Shown piece by piece: positions 7,510 through 14,159 of a stretch of 24,651 nt of DNA. The stretch spans positions 1-24,651 of the forward strand of contig JAUQZE010000010.1 of NCBI GenBank assembly GCA_030587365.1. Direction: 5' to 3'. The notes beneath the pieces were generated by a model. That model was not told the origin of the DNA and made no database searches. It saw only the letters and a list, made by a program, of their open reading frames with translations. The position numbers and the translations under genes are program-made. The stretch's first letter is position 1. Every line of letters starts with the position of its first letter. The stretch is from Candidatus Freyarchaeota archaeon. Lineage in GTDB: Archaea; Asgardarchaeota; Jordiarchaeia; Jordiarchaeales; Jordiarchaeaceae.

Positions 7510-7689
7510 TTGGCGGATGTAGAAAAAGTGGTGTTGGAAGCTATGAAGAAGGCTGGTAAACCGGTGAGGCCTGGGGATGTAGCTAAGATGACTGGCTTGG
7601 ATAGTAAACAGGTGTCCGCGGCGATTCAAAATCTGAAAAAAGAAGGAAAAGTTATATCACCCAAAAAATGTTACTGGTCAATGAAGTAG
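7510..7689 (+). CDS. Small winged-helix DNA-binding protein (59 aa)
   Basis: A TTG start at 7510 preceded by GAGGTGA (7496-7502) opens 59 codons ending at TAG 7687-7689. It starts MADVEKVVLEAMKKAGKPVR, then PGDVAKMTGLDSKQVSAAIQ, NLKKEGKVISPKKCYWSMK. The pattern is one winged helix: helix 1, helix 2 (PGDVAKMTG), recognition helix (DSKQVSAAIQNLKKEG) and a short wing (KVISPKKCYWS). Such stand-alone wHTH proteins are common in archaea as small regulators or chromatin-like proteins. Two TATA-like stretches (ATTTATAAAT about 7447-7456 and ATATATAATG about 7456-7466) lie upstream. Target unknown; it may regulate the neighbouring defence genes. Confidence 0.75.
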   Translation: MADVEKVVLEAMKKAGKPVRPGDVAKMTGLDSKQVSAAIQNLKKEGKVISPKKCYWSMK

Positions 7690-7810
7690 AATCCTAGAAT
7701 CCTCAATTTTTTTAATTTTTAAAACCGTTTATTATTATTGTTGTTCTTTCACCAATTTTAAGACTAATTGTGTATAAATTTTGGTTAATTTTTTGAAAAT
7801 GAAGAATTAG

Positions 7811-8017
7811 ATGAGGACATTTTCTTTTGAAGAGAGAATAGTGTGGAGATTTTTAGAGAGAAATTCTAGGTATCAGGGCCTTGATGCCTATTTTATCTTG
7901 GGAAGCGTGAAACTTGAGGAGGTGGATGAAAAATCCGACATCTTAGCGAAACGCTTCATAAAAAAGGGTGTTAAAAAGGTGGCCGAGTATCTGTTTACAG
8001 AAATCCGATTTCTTTAA
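7811..8017 (+). CDS. Small orphan protein (68 aa)
   Basis: Not recognised. It starts MRTFSFEERIVWRFLERNSR and continues YQGLDAYFILGSVKLEEVDE, then a Lys-rich helix RFIKKGVKKVAEYLF. The composition (charged, mostly helical, no membrane segment) is like small archaeal cytoplasmic proteins or antitoxin-sized factors. The ATG follows an AT-rich stretch with no good ribosome site. The next gene to the right is convergent (stop at 8079). Real coding is likely from its composition but not proven. Confidence 0.5.
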   Translation: MRTFSFEERIVWRFLERNSRYQGLDAYFILGSVKLEEVDEKSDILAKRFIKKGVKKVAEYLFTEIRFL

Positions 8018-8078
8018 AGAGGTTGGATATCAGGGAGAATCGGAAGATAACTTGTTTTGGATTAACTGGTTTGTGGGT

Positions 8079-9323
8079 TTAGTTGTACTGGTTGCATATG
8101 GTGAATTCGATGTTGTGTTTTATTGTTTTTAGTTGCCACACTATTCCTTCTAGGAGGGTTCTGAGTGTGAAGTAGTCTAGGGGGTCTTTGGGTAGGTAGC
8201 AAATATTTATTGTTGGAGTAACCAGTTCGGGGTCTTTTGTTACTGCTATGATTTTTCCGAGAAGGTGAATTGTTTCGAAGAAGCCTCCCATCATTTCTGT
8301 TCTGAGGTAGTTTGCTTTAGGGGATTTTGGAAGTTTATTGATTTTTGATTCTAATAGTTCTTGTGTTATTTCCAGAGTTTTTAGGAGTTTGTTTTTATAA
8401 TTATTTTTTCTGTTTAGTGTGTAGGTGTATATGGTTGTGGTTAGGAGGAGGATTTTTTCAGGGGATAGGGGTAGTTTCCATATTTCCTCTTCTAGTTGTT
8501 CTAGTGCTTCTATGTTTCCAGTCAAATCCATGTTTTGTATCAGTTCTTTGAGTAACGTGTACATTTTCTCAATGGTTTCAATATGTTTCAGGTCTTTTTT
8601 CTCATATTTGTTTATGAGCAGCCTATCTAAATTTTTTAAAATCTTGGTTAATGGTTCTAGTTTAGGTTTCTGGTCAGAATGCTCCCACATTTGAATAATA
8701 ATATCGTCAATGGTTCCACCGATATCATCCTCTTCCCCTGAGACATATGAAAAAACGTCTAGAATTCTTCTATGATACTGCTCATCAGTTTTTGCGCTAA
8801 ACCTCAAAAAATTGGAAGTGGAATCCATCAAAATTAAAAACTCAATCATCTCTCTATCAAACGGCTTACGCTTGAAATGCATAACTCCTTCCAAAAGCTC
8901 AAAAACAAAGCTTTGTAAATCCCTCGACGAAAGTGAGTCCCTGTTAAGAAACAGCATATCGGAGAGAGTACGATACAGCCAACGTAGATCCATCTGCATT
9001 CCCTCACCACAGAAAAGCTCTCTGAGAAACTCAAAGAATTCCCTGTAAAGTTCCCCCAGCTCTTTTAGGCCACCCATTTTTAAGCAGTCACCAAGCTCAG
9101 ATATCAAAACTATTAGAGCCTCACTACTACAATCCAGCACCCCCTGCTGCACACGGGTAATCAGATTCCGCCAATCATCTTTAGATTCAGTCACACTAAT
9201 CATCATATGGAAGAGGGCGGCTTTCGCGTCGAGAAGAGCCCTCTCTTCAAACTCCAAAAGGGGATCTTCCCCTGTTCTCCCAAAACATACATAATAACTA
9301 CTGCTTCCGCTATAGGTGCCCAA
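8079..9323 (-). CDS. Helical orphan protein (414 aa), with a relic copy at 12729-12851
   Basis: Not recognised. It is almost entirely alpha-helical with Leu/Ile heptad-like spacing, for example LKELGELYREFFEFLRELF and ILKNLDRLLINKYEKK, with no catalytic motif I can name. The C-terminus DPLDYFTLRTLLEGIVWQLK, then HNIEFTICN, is repeated in a broken fragment at 12729-12851, so this is a recurring family here. The start is uncertain: 9323 is a TTG without a ribosome site, and the first 25 residues (GSSSYYVCFGRTG) look unlike protein. In the next frame the same DNA and 40 nt upstream reads SSILDFVIDPGLWAPIAEAV, then VIMYVLG, a plausible hydrophobic N-terminus. A frameshift near 9260 is therefore possible. 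Role unknown; gene setting suggests defence. Confidence 0.6.
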   Translation of the reverse strand: MGTYSGSSSYYVCFGRTGEDPLLEFEERALLDAKAALFHMMISVTESKDDWRNLITRVQQGVLDCSSEALIVLISELGDCLKMGGLKELGELYREFFEFLRELFCGEGMQMDLRWLYRTLSDMLFLNRDSLSSRDLQSFVFELLEGVMHFKRKPFDREMIEFLILMDSTSNFLRFSAKTDEQYHRRILDVFSYVSGEEDDIGGTIDDIIIQMWEHSDQKPKLEPLTKILKNLDRLLINKYEKKDLKHIETIEKMYTLLKELIQNMDLTGNIEALEQLEEEIWKLPLSPEKILLLTTTIYTYTLNRKNNYKNKLLKTLEITQELLESKINKLPKSPKANYLRTEMMGGFFETIHLLGKIIAVTKDPELVTPTINICYLPKDPLDYFTLRTLLEGIVWQLKTIKHNIEFTICNQYN

Positions 9324-9581
9324 AGCCCGGGATCTATTACAAAATCTAATATACTTGAAACGGAATCACCTATGTATTTTTTTGTTTTTTATCTACCCCT
9401 CGGTCTTTCCTTATTTCCGCTCTCATAAAACCACATTAACATCTGTGAAGTGGGGATTCTATTTATCCTTGAAGTATCTCTTGTCTCAACTTCGGTTTTT
9501 AATTTGTTTTTTATCGATGATTTATTTCCATTCTAATGGTTCATTGGAATGAATACAGGACAGATTTATACTTCCATAACG

Positions 9582-9590
9582 TTTTTAAAT
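9582..9590 (+). promoter_or_regulatory. TATA-like promoter of vapBC pair 1
   Basis: TTTTTAAAT is centred about 26 nt before the GTG at 9612, so transcription should start at the GTG itself (leaderless). This decides the start of the antitoxin and excludes the upstream ATG at 9549, which lies above the promoter. Confidence 0.55.
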
Positions 9591-9611
9591 TTCCAATACA
9601 ATTGCCAATTG

Positions 9612-9893
9612 GTGGTTTACTTGGTGATACTGGATAGGTCTGGTAGAATACTGCTCCCTAAAGAGATTAGGGACAAGCTGGGTCTCAGGGAGGGGACACC
9701 ACTAGAGGTAACGGTCAGAGGTAGCGAGATCGTGATTAGACCCTATGATAAGAGCTTAGAGGAGCGGGTTGAAGAAGCGGTAAAATTCTTGTCTGAGAAC
9801 GCTCCAAGAGCTTTTGTGACGCAGGAAGAGGAAGAGGGAGATAAGTGGTTTTCAAGAGAGTACTGCCTGAGAAAGATAGGGTTGAAGGAATAG
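9612..9893 (+). CDS. vapB: VapB-type AbrB-fold antitoxin, pair 1
   Basis: Starting at GTG 9612, 93 residues. The N-terminal swapped-hairpin AbrB DNA-binding domain is clear: VILDRSGRILLPKEIRDKLG, then LREGTPLEVTVRGSEIVIRP. The C-terminal part (EERVEEAVKFLSENAPRA to the acidic EEEEGD) is the flexible tail that wraps its PIN toxin. The family normally begins M-V-(x)-V-x-LDRSGR, matching this GTG; an ATG at 9549 would add 21 unlike residues. The stop TAG shares its G with the GTG of the toxin gene. It should bind its own promoter together with the toxin. A decayed copy of this antitoxin tail and toxin start lies at 11200-11310. Confidence 0.85.
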   Translation: MVYLVILDRSGRILLPKEIRDKLGLREGTPLEVTVRGSEIVIRPYDKSLEERVEEAVKFLSENAPRAFVTQEEEEGDKWFSREYCLRKIGLKE

Positions 9894-10345
9894 TGGATGT
9901 TGGAGTGATGGTTATTGCCCACTTCGAAAACCCTGCTAATAAACAAGCGCTAGAGTTCATTAGTAGTGTTCTACTTTGGAAGCGGAGGTGCCTAATTCCG
10001 ACTTCAACTCTCCTAGGTGCGTACCATATTCTCACAAGCTATCTGGGTGTTGAAAGAGACTCCGCTTGTAACGCTCTTCTCAAAACGTTGAAAACACTTT
10101 CCCCAGCCTTCTATGAGGATATCACCGTAGAACTAGCCTCTGAAGCAATAGTAAATGCTACGAGTTACAAGATAGCCTCTTGGGACGGGTACATTATAAG
10201 CCTCGCAAGAATATATAACGCTCCAACAATATATACTATCGATAGTAAGCTAGCCAGCAAAGTAAAGGACATTCAGATTATTAATCCAATCCCGGAAGAA
10301 GCCTTCAAAAAATATAATGAGTGGCTAGAAAGTAAATTAACGTAA
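9893..10345 (+). CDS. VapC-like PIN toxin, pair 1
   Basis: A 150-residue PIN-fold protein from GTG 9893 (TAGTG overlap with vapB). It starts MDVGVMVIAHFENPANKQAL, giving the first acidic residue D2. The central part IPTSTLLGAYHILTSYLGVE is the usual second strand-helix, but the Glu normally seen in PIN toxins is not evident. SWDGYIISLARIYNAPTIYT supplies Asp residues of the C-terminal half of the site. It belongs to an archaeal PIN subgroup with this GAYHIL signature as I recall it; RNase activity is expected but the active site is atypical. It is the only VapC-like protein between 9.6 and 14 kb that looks full length and undamaged. Confidence 0.75.
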   Translation: MDVGVMVIAHFENPANKQALEFISSVLLWKRRCLIPTSTLLGAYHILTSYLGVERDSACNALLKTLKTLSPAFYEDITVELASEAIVNATSYKIASWDGYIISLARIYNAPTIYTIDSKLASKVKDIQIINPIPEEAFKKYNEWLESKLT

Positions 10346-10467
10346 AAGAATACTTATGCACGCTGAATAGCAGACGAATCAGAAAGAAGAACATCATGGA
10401 AACTTACGTCGTTTTATTCGATTGACGAGAAATCTTTATTTGTTTCGATGTACCGAAGTTTTATTCG

Positions 10468-10712
10468 GTGGTTCTGAAATACGGTTGTAAGTCGAGTGGG
10501 TTCGAAGGGTGAACTTTTCCTCCCAACGGTAGTTAGGGAGAAACTTGCTTAAACCTAATATGAGGATGATTTACAAAGTTGATGGTAGAGGATTGTTGGT
10601 GGAGCCCGTTCCAAGCCTTGAGGAAGTATTTGAGGAACCTCAGCCAGTTGAGTTAACCTTGGAAGAGTTTCACGAATTTAGAAGAAAGCTTTCCAGAGAG
10701 TTTGAAACTTGA
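10468..10712 (+). pseudogene. VapB-type AbrB antitoxin, pair 2, with two frameshifts
   Basis: Reading with two frame changes gives a full AbrB antitoxin: MVLKY (from GTG 10468), shift near 10495, VSRVGSKGELFLPTVVREKL, shift at about 10547, then LKPNMRMIYKVDGRGLLVEP, VPSLEEVFEEPQPVELTLEE and so on to TGA 10710-10712. As it stands the only intact piece is the 50-codon ATG 10560-10712 frame, which holds the toxin-binding tail but not the DNA-binding hairpin. A TATA-like TTTATTT lies at about 10434. The last codons overlap the toxin TTG (TTGA). Sequencing error is an alternative to real decay. Confidence 0.65.
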
Positions 10713-11224
10713 GACCTTTGCTTGACACAACTTATTTCCTTCCCGCTATAGGGATCTCTGTCAAGAGTTTGGCGGGGAATGCGGTAATCAAACTAATTTC
10801 AGAAGGGCAACGGATTCTGATAAGTGAAGTAACCATTTTTGAACTATCCGCTAAGGGAGGAAAGCAAGTAGCCACTAAAAATCTTGAAGCTGAGAAAGTT
10901 GTGAAAGGATTAAGAGCTATTACTTCTGATTGGCGTATTGAGAGGATTCCTGTGTACGATGTATCGATTCTGCTAACCGCGTTCAAGCTTAGGGAAGTAT
11001 TAGATGATTCTATTGACTGCATAATCCTTTCATCGGGCATTAATCAAGCTGACGAGCTGATAACTGAGGATAAGGACATTCAAAACTTGATGGAGAGAGG
11101 AGGGCTTAGAACTCATAGCAGCAATAAATCCTACATTCACAATCAAACCATTAGCAAATTTACTAAAACCCCACACATAATGAAACAGTTTACAGCGGAG
11201 AACGGAAGTAGAGGAGGGCAATAA
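10709..11224 (+). CDS. VapC-like PIN toxin, pair 2, aberrant C-terminus
   Basis: From TTG 10709, overlapping the antitoxin stop, 171 residues. Residues 1-130 are PIN: PLLDTTYFLPAIGI with the first Asp, LISEVTIFELSAKGG with the Glu, and LDDSIDCIILSS and ELITEDKDIQNL with the later Asp residues. After about residue 130 the sequence (GGLRTHSSNKSYIHNQ and on) no longer resembles the family, which should end soon with a short strand and helix. The DNA there runs into decayed vapBC material at 11200-11310. So the toxin core may be intact but with a foreign tail; activity is uncertain. Confidence 0.65.
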   Translation: MRPLLDTTYFLPAIGISVKSLAGNAVIKLISEGQRILISEVTIFELSAKGGKQVATKNLEAEKVVKGLRAITSDWRIERIPVYDVSILLTAFKLREVLDDSIDCIILSSGINQADELITEDKDIQNLMERGGLRTHSSNKSYIHNQTISKFTKTPHIMKQFTAENGSRGGQ

Positions 11225-11310
11225 AGTGCTCTTGAGAGAATACAGTCTGAGAAAGAGGGGTTGAAGGAATAGTTGACGTTGGTGGTTATTGCCCGCTTGT
11301 TCAAGTAGCT
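11200..11310 (+). pseudogene. Relic of a vapB/vapC junction like pair 1
   Basis: DNA from about 11200 matches the vapB1/vapC1 junction at 9830-9920. Translated with shifts it reads EVEEGNKVLLREYSLRK, then GVEGIVDVG and VVIARLF, against EEEEGDKWFSREYCLRK, GIVDVG and VMVIAHF in pair 1. Frameshifts and stops interrupt it, and nothing of the rest of the toxin or antitoxin survives. Confidence 0.7.
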
Positions 11311-11491
11311 TTTTGCGTTTCGTTTTTATGTTTTGATTTTCAGTTGAGAGCATAAAGATAGAGATTTATACCTGCGCTTCGATAAAAGAGTGGTAAGGTG
11401 AATCTCCTCAAAGTCTTTTTATAGAGATTAATTGACCCACATATTTTGAAGCTAAAACGGGTCTCAAAATCTCCGCAGGAGAGATTCAATT

Positions 11492-11686
11492 ATGGACAGT
11501 AGGGAAATAATCCTAAAAGAAATAGAACAGATGCCAGACACTCTTCTGGAAGAGATACTGGACTTCATCAAGTTTCTAAAAATGAAAGCAGTTCAAGAAA
11601 AAATTGAAACCGCCATCCAAAGCGAATCCTCATTGAAGAAAGACTGGCTCCTACCAGAAGAGGATGAAGCCTGGGGAGATTTGTGA
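11492..11686 (+). CDS. DUF2281-like antitoxin (64 aa)
   Basis: The protein reads MDSREIILKEIEQMPDTLLE, EILDFIKFLK, then an acidic tail SLKKDWLLPEEDEAWGDL. The first half matches the DUF2281 helix pair (L-x-x-I-x-x-L-P-x-x-x-x-x-E-x-L-D-F-I-x-F-L) found in small antitoxins, and the W-x-x-PEEDEAW tail is the usual toxin-contacting end. Possible promoter boxes are at 11364-11371 (ATTTATAC) and 11413-11421 (CTTTTTATA). The stop overlaps the GTG of a MazF/PemK-like gene that is cut off after 24 codons, so the antitoxin persists without its toxin. Confidence 0.75.
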   Translation: MDSREIILKEIEQMPDTLLEEILDFIKFLKMKAVQEKIETAIQSESSLKKDWLLPEEDEAWGDL

Positions 11687-11757
11687 AGGGCGATATAGTT
11701 ACCCTCCTTTTTCAATTCTCAGATTTAACCCAAGCATTTCCTTTTCATAACTCATAA
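11683..11757 (+). pseudogene. Truncated MazF/PemK-like toxin start (24 codons)
   Basis: The GTG at 11683 overlaps the antitoxin stop (GTGA). It reads MKGDIVTLLFQFSDLTQ, close to the MazF/PemK opening (K-G-D-(I/V)-V-x-(V)-x-F-x-F-(S/T)-D-L-(T/S)), then AFPFHNS and TAA. The remaining 80-100 codons are absent, and the following 80 bp show no continuation in any frame that I can recognise. The toxin is therefore lost. Confidence 0.65.
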
Positions 11758-11845
11758 ACATACTTATTACATTGCGCTATAGACTGCTGATTTACTTTTT
11801 TCTATGCGTTAGGTTTTTTAGTTTAGGTGGAGAAGTATAGTTACG

Positions 11846-12010
11846 GTGGATTTTATGGAGGAGCTTGAGCGTCTGCTCAAGGAGAAAATGAAGATTCTTA
11901 AACCCAACGAGTGCGCCGTAATTTACGACGATGAGAGAGGGCTTCTTATCAGTGTTTGTAATGAGGAAGGGAAGATAAAAATAGTTTCAAAAAAGGTAGA
12001 TGAACTCTAA
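11846..12010 (+). CDS. Small protein, first gene of the HEPN operon (54 aa)
   Basis: Not recognised. From GTG 11846 (or ATG 11855) it reads MDFMEELERLLKEKMKILKP, NECAVIYDDERGLLISVCNE, EGKIKIVSKKVDEL: one helix followed by three short strands. Its TAA overlaps the ATG of the next gene (TAATG), so the three genes 11846-12712 are translated together. Size and position suggest an antitoxin or adaptor for the HEPN protein at the end of the operon. The ribosome site is poor; a GGAGG at 11856-11862 is inside the coding region. Confidence 0.6.
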   Translation: MDFMEELERLLKEKMKILKPNECAVIYDDERGLLISVCNEEGKIKIVSKKVDEL

Positions 12011-12423
12011 TGATCCTAGTTTCCTCAACCAGACCTTACTACTTTTACTCAGCTAAAAGACATATTCTGATAGTAGTCTCGAATCCAACAAGCTTAGAGA
12101 GCAGAGTCCTGAAAATTAGGGAACTCTTAAATTTTGAGGACAGGGAGCTAGCTGAGGCGGCTAGAAGGGTTCTTGAAGCCGCTCTAGAGAGAATAGTTGA
12201 ACTCGGGGTTCCCTTCATTCTGAGAGAGATTGGAGTGGAGGTCGATTTTGAGGATCCTTTATGGAGTTATGCGGTGTTAACACTGGAAGTGGTTGTTTGG
12301 GAGGGACTGTTTGAAACTTTGAGAGAGAGAGTTGTGAATGCTGCTTACTCTGATTTAGAGCCTGAAAAGGCTTCGCGGGTGCTGCTGGATGTTCGACCCT
12401 ATAGAGTTTCTGAAACTGGCTGA
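12010..12423 (+). CDS. Unknown middle gene of the HEPN operon (137 aa)
   Basis: Not recognised. The ATG overlaps the stop of the previous gene. An N-terminal segment (SSTRPYYFYSAKRHILIVVS) is followed by charged helices (SRVLKIRELLNFEDRELAEA, ARRVLEAALERIVELGVPFI) and a mixed C-terminal half (LWSYAVLTLEVVVWEGLFET). No GSx10DxD or other nucleotidyltransferase motif is seen, so it is not the usual MNT partner of a HEPN toxin. Its last 35 nt overlap the HEPN gene in another frame. I infer a partner or antitoxin of the HEPN protein. Confidence 0.6.
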   Translation: MILVSSTRPYYFYSAKRHILIVVSNPTSLESRVLKIRELLNFEDRELAEAARRVLEAALERIVELGVPFILREIGVEVDFEDPLWSYAVLTLEVVVWEGLFETLRERVVNAAYSDLEPEKASRVLLDVRPYRVSETG

Positions 12424-12712
12424 AGAACTTTTAACATATGATGAGGCGAAAATCAGAACCGCTATTAGCAGGTCTTATTATGCTTCCTTTCTCCACGTGA
12501 GGGAAGTTGCTGGTTTAGGAGGATTAAAGATGTCTAGAGTTCACAGAGAAGTGGTCCGCTTTCTCTATAGGAGGAACCCATTTGCCGCGAACACCCTCCA
12601 CTTACTAAGGCGGCTTAGAAACGATGCAGACTACGATTTAAAACGTGTATTTTCCATATCCGAAGCAAAGTTATCAATCAACTATGCGAAAAAAATTATG
12701 AGCAGCATATAA
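12389..12712 (+). CDS. HEPN-domain protein, third gene of the operon
   Basis: A 107-residue HEPN-fold protein. The helix KIRTAISRSYYASFLHVREV carries the SYYA-x-F hallmark, and LLRRLRNDADYDL (residues 72-84) is the R-N-x-A-D-Y motif of the HEPN group that ends in this way. VHREVV near residue 51 is the usual His-containing helix start. HEPN proteins are RNases or AMP-transfer targets in toxin-antitoxin and antiviral systems. Here the partner genes are two unknown proteins rather than MNT, which is unusual. The start ATG 12389 lies 35 nt inside the previous gene; the HEPN fold begins within ten residues of it, so the start is likely right. Confidence 0.75.
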   Translation: MFDPIEFLKLAEELLTYDEAKIRTAISRSYYASFLHVREVAGLGGLKMSRVHREVVRFLYRRNPFAANTLHLLRRLRNDADYDLKRVFSISEAKLSINYAKKIMSSI

Positions 12713-12728
12713 CTCATCTGGTTAATTG

Positions 12729-12851
12729 GAACTTCACCTACTCAAAGACCCCTTCGACTACACACTCAGAACCCTCCTAGAAGGAATAGTGTAGCAACTG
12801 AGATTACTAAAACACGGAATCGAGTACACCATATGCAACCCGTACGACTAA
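12729..12851 (+). pseudogene. Relic of a paralogue of the 414-aa protein (C-terminal end)
   Basis: The + strand frame 12729-12851 reads ELHLLKDPFDYTLRTLLEGI, V, TAG, QLRLLKHGIEYTICNPYD, stop. It aligns without gaps to the last 40 residues of the protein at 8079-9323 (YLPKDPLDYFTLRTLLEGIV, W, QLK, HNIEFTICNQYN), with the Trp codon changed to TAG. Nothing upstream continues the homology, since the HEPN gene ends only 16 nt before. It is a leftover of a second copy in opposite orientation. Confidence 0.8.
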
Positions 12852-13006
12852 GCCTTAAAACTAGTTGTTCTACAACGTATGAGTATCATTTAGAACCTTG
12901 GCGAAAGCCCAATGGTTAAAACTCAAGTTATTAGAGGCTCTTTGTACAAAATAATGTTGTAAAACTTAATAATGTTAGAAAACTATAGTGATTTTGGTAA
13001 ATTGAA

Positions 13007-13252
13007 ATGTCTAAAGAAGTCTCAATTGTTGGAAAAAAATTCGTTGTTGTAATACCGAAGAATATTCGGAAGACGCTGGGTATTAAGGAAGGTCAGAAGA
13101 TAAGATTCAGAGTTGAGGAAGGCAAAATACTCTTAGAACCAATAATTGACCCCTTCGAACTAGCCATTAAAGGATCAAAATTCGCTGAAACAACAGTTGA
13201 AGAATTTGAATCGGAATCCAAGGGGATGCAGAATGAACTCTTCAAGGATTAA
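13007..13252 (+). CDS. vapB: VapB-type AbrB antitoxin, pair 3
   Basis: An 81-residue AbrB-fold antitoxin. It begins MSKEVSIVGKKFVVVIPKNI and continues RKTLGIKEGQKIRFRVEEGK, ILLEP: the two hairpins of the swapped AbrB dimer. The tail IIDPFELAIKGSKFAETTVE, EFESESKG is the toxin-binding region. The frame overlaps the toxin ATG (13233) by 20 nt. AT-rich DNA at about 12955-12990 holds possible TATA boxes. The antitoxin looks intact while its toxin is broken by an insertion and frameshifts. Confidence 0.88.
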   Translation: MSKEVSIVGKKFVVVIPKNIRKTLGIKEGQKIRFRVEEGKILLEPIIDPFELAIKGSKFAETTVEEFESESKGMQNELFKD

Positions 13253-13765
13253 AATACTTCTCGACACCACGTACCTGTTATCCATTTTGGGCGTAGAAGT
13301 CAAAGGAAGTCGAAAGCGTGGTGATGTAGAAATGTCCGATTCTAACCCTTATTTTAAGGCTCTAAATTGGAAAATAAGCCCTTTACGAGCTCTTTTTGGA
13401 GGCAAAATCGAACAATTCCGCATCACCTTGAAAGCGTGTTAGAAAAACTTAGAACCCTTTACCAAGGCGGTAAGATTGAGCCGTACAACTCGCCGTTCAG
13501 CCTACTTGAAGCCTTAGGTAAAATATCAAAAACACCATTTGACGAGGAAAGACTCAACGGATTAGTGTCAATCGTCGAATCAAAGGTATTCTTGGAAGCC
13601 TTACCACACTCGGCGGCTACCTAAAACCTTCAAACTGAAGGCGGAAGGACTCAAAAAGACTTTATCAATTTCTTACTATACAAAACTGCTGCGACAAGAG
13701 GCTTAAGGTTACCAACAAGAGACCGTGAAATCATAAAATTAGTGCAACTGATGGGACGCGGGTTG
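13233..13765 (+). pseudogene. VapC-like PIN toxin, pair 3, broken by an insertion and frameshifts
   Basis: ATG 13233 opens MNSSRIKILLDTTYLLSILG, VEVKG, with the first PIN Asp. A 1-nt insertion follows at about 13310. The gene is then interrupted by the insertion at 13321-13429, and resumes as ESVLEKLRTLYQGGKIEPYN, SPFSLLEALGKISKTPFDEE, with the PIN Glu. Another shift near 13600-13655 precedes DFINFLLYKTAATRGLRLPT, RDREIIKLVQLMG, the usual C-terminal T-x-D strand. So all parts of a VapC of about 145 residues are present but in at least three frames. It cannot make an active toxin. Confidence 0.85.
13321..13429. mobile_element. MITE-like 109-bp insertion with 9-bp target duplication
   Basis: GAAAGCGTG occurs at 13312-13320 and again at 13430-13438, exactly where the vapC reading resumes. 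The bracketed DNA ends in imperfect inverted repeats: 13320-13343 (GGTGATGTAGAAATGTCCGA and on) against the complement of 13404-13427 (GGTGATGCGGAATTGTTCGA and on), 19 of 24 positions matching. It codes for nothing. A non-autonomous element moved by a transposase located elsewhere is the simplest reading. Confidence 0.75.
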
Positions 13766-13769
13766 CTTT

Positions 13770-14159
13770 TTATCTTTCTATTTCTTCTTTCAGCTTGTTT
13801 ATAATTTCTTCAGCTGCTTCCAGCATTTCTTCCACTTCGTCTTTTGAGTTGGTGGTGATGGGTCCTGGAGGATAACGCTCGTCATAATAGAATACATTTA
13901 ATTTTCTGCCTAGCTCAAGATATTTTTGAAAGGCAACATCAAAATTCGTAGCCTTGGTTATGAGTAATTCTAGGTCGTGTATCTTCTTTAATTTCCAGCC
14001 CTTATAAATAAGATAATCCTACAAATATTTCTCAATGGCTTGATGGACATGAAAAACCGCTACATCAAAACATTTGCCATCCCTTAGAATTTTTGCGGCG
14101 TCTAGGTCATGTTTTCCCCTTTCAATCCATTCCTTAACTATCTGCTCCTTCGCTTTCAT
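13770..14159 (-). pseudogene. HEPN toxin of a HEPN/MNT pair, with an in-frame stop
   Basis: The frame from ATG 14159 to TAA 13770 is 129 codons with a single TAG at codon 47 (14021-14019). It starts MKAKEQIVKEWIERGKHDLD, AAKILRDGKCFDVAVFHVHQ, AIEKYL, stop, then DYLIYKGWKLKKIHDLELLI. The helices and the KIHDL motif are those of COG2250-type HEPN toxins, and one base change in an AAG codon would explain the stop. It overlaps its MNT partner by 26 nt. Apart from the stop the coding sequence is complete, so damage is recent, or the strain keeps it silent; readthrough is not excluded. Confidence 0.85.

Noticed and set aside
9549..9611. ATG at 9549 as the start of vapB pair 1
   Set aside because: It lies upstream of the likely TATA box at 9582-9590, and the extra residues do not fit the family; GTG 9612 is preferred.
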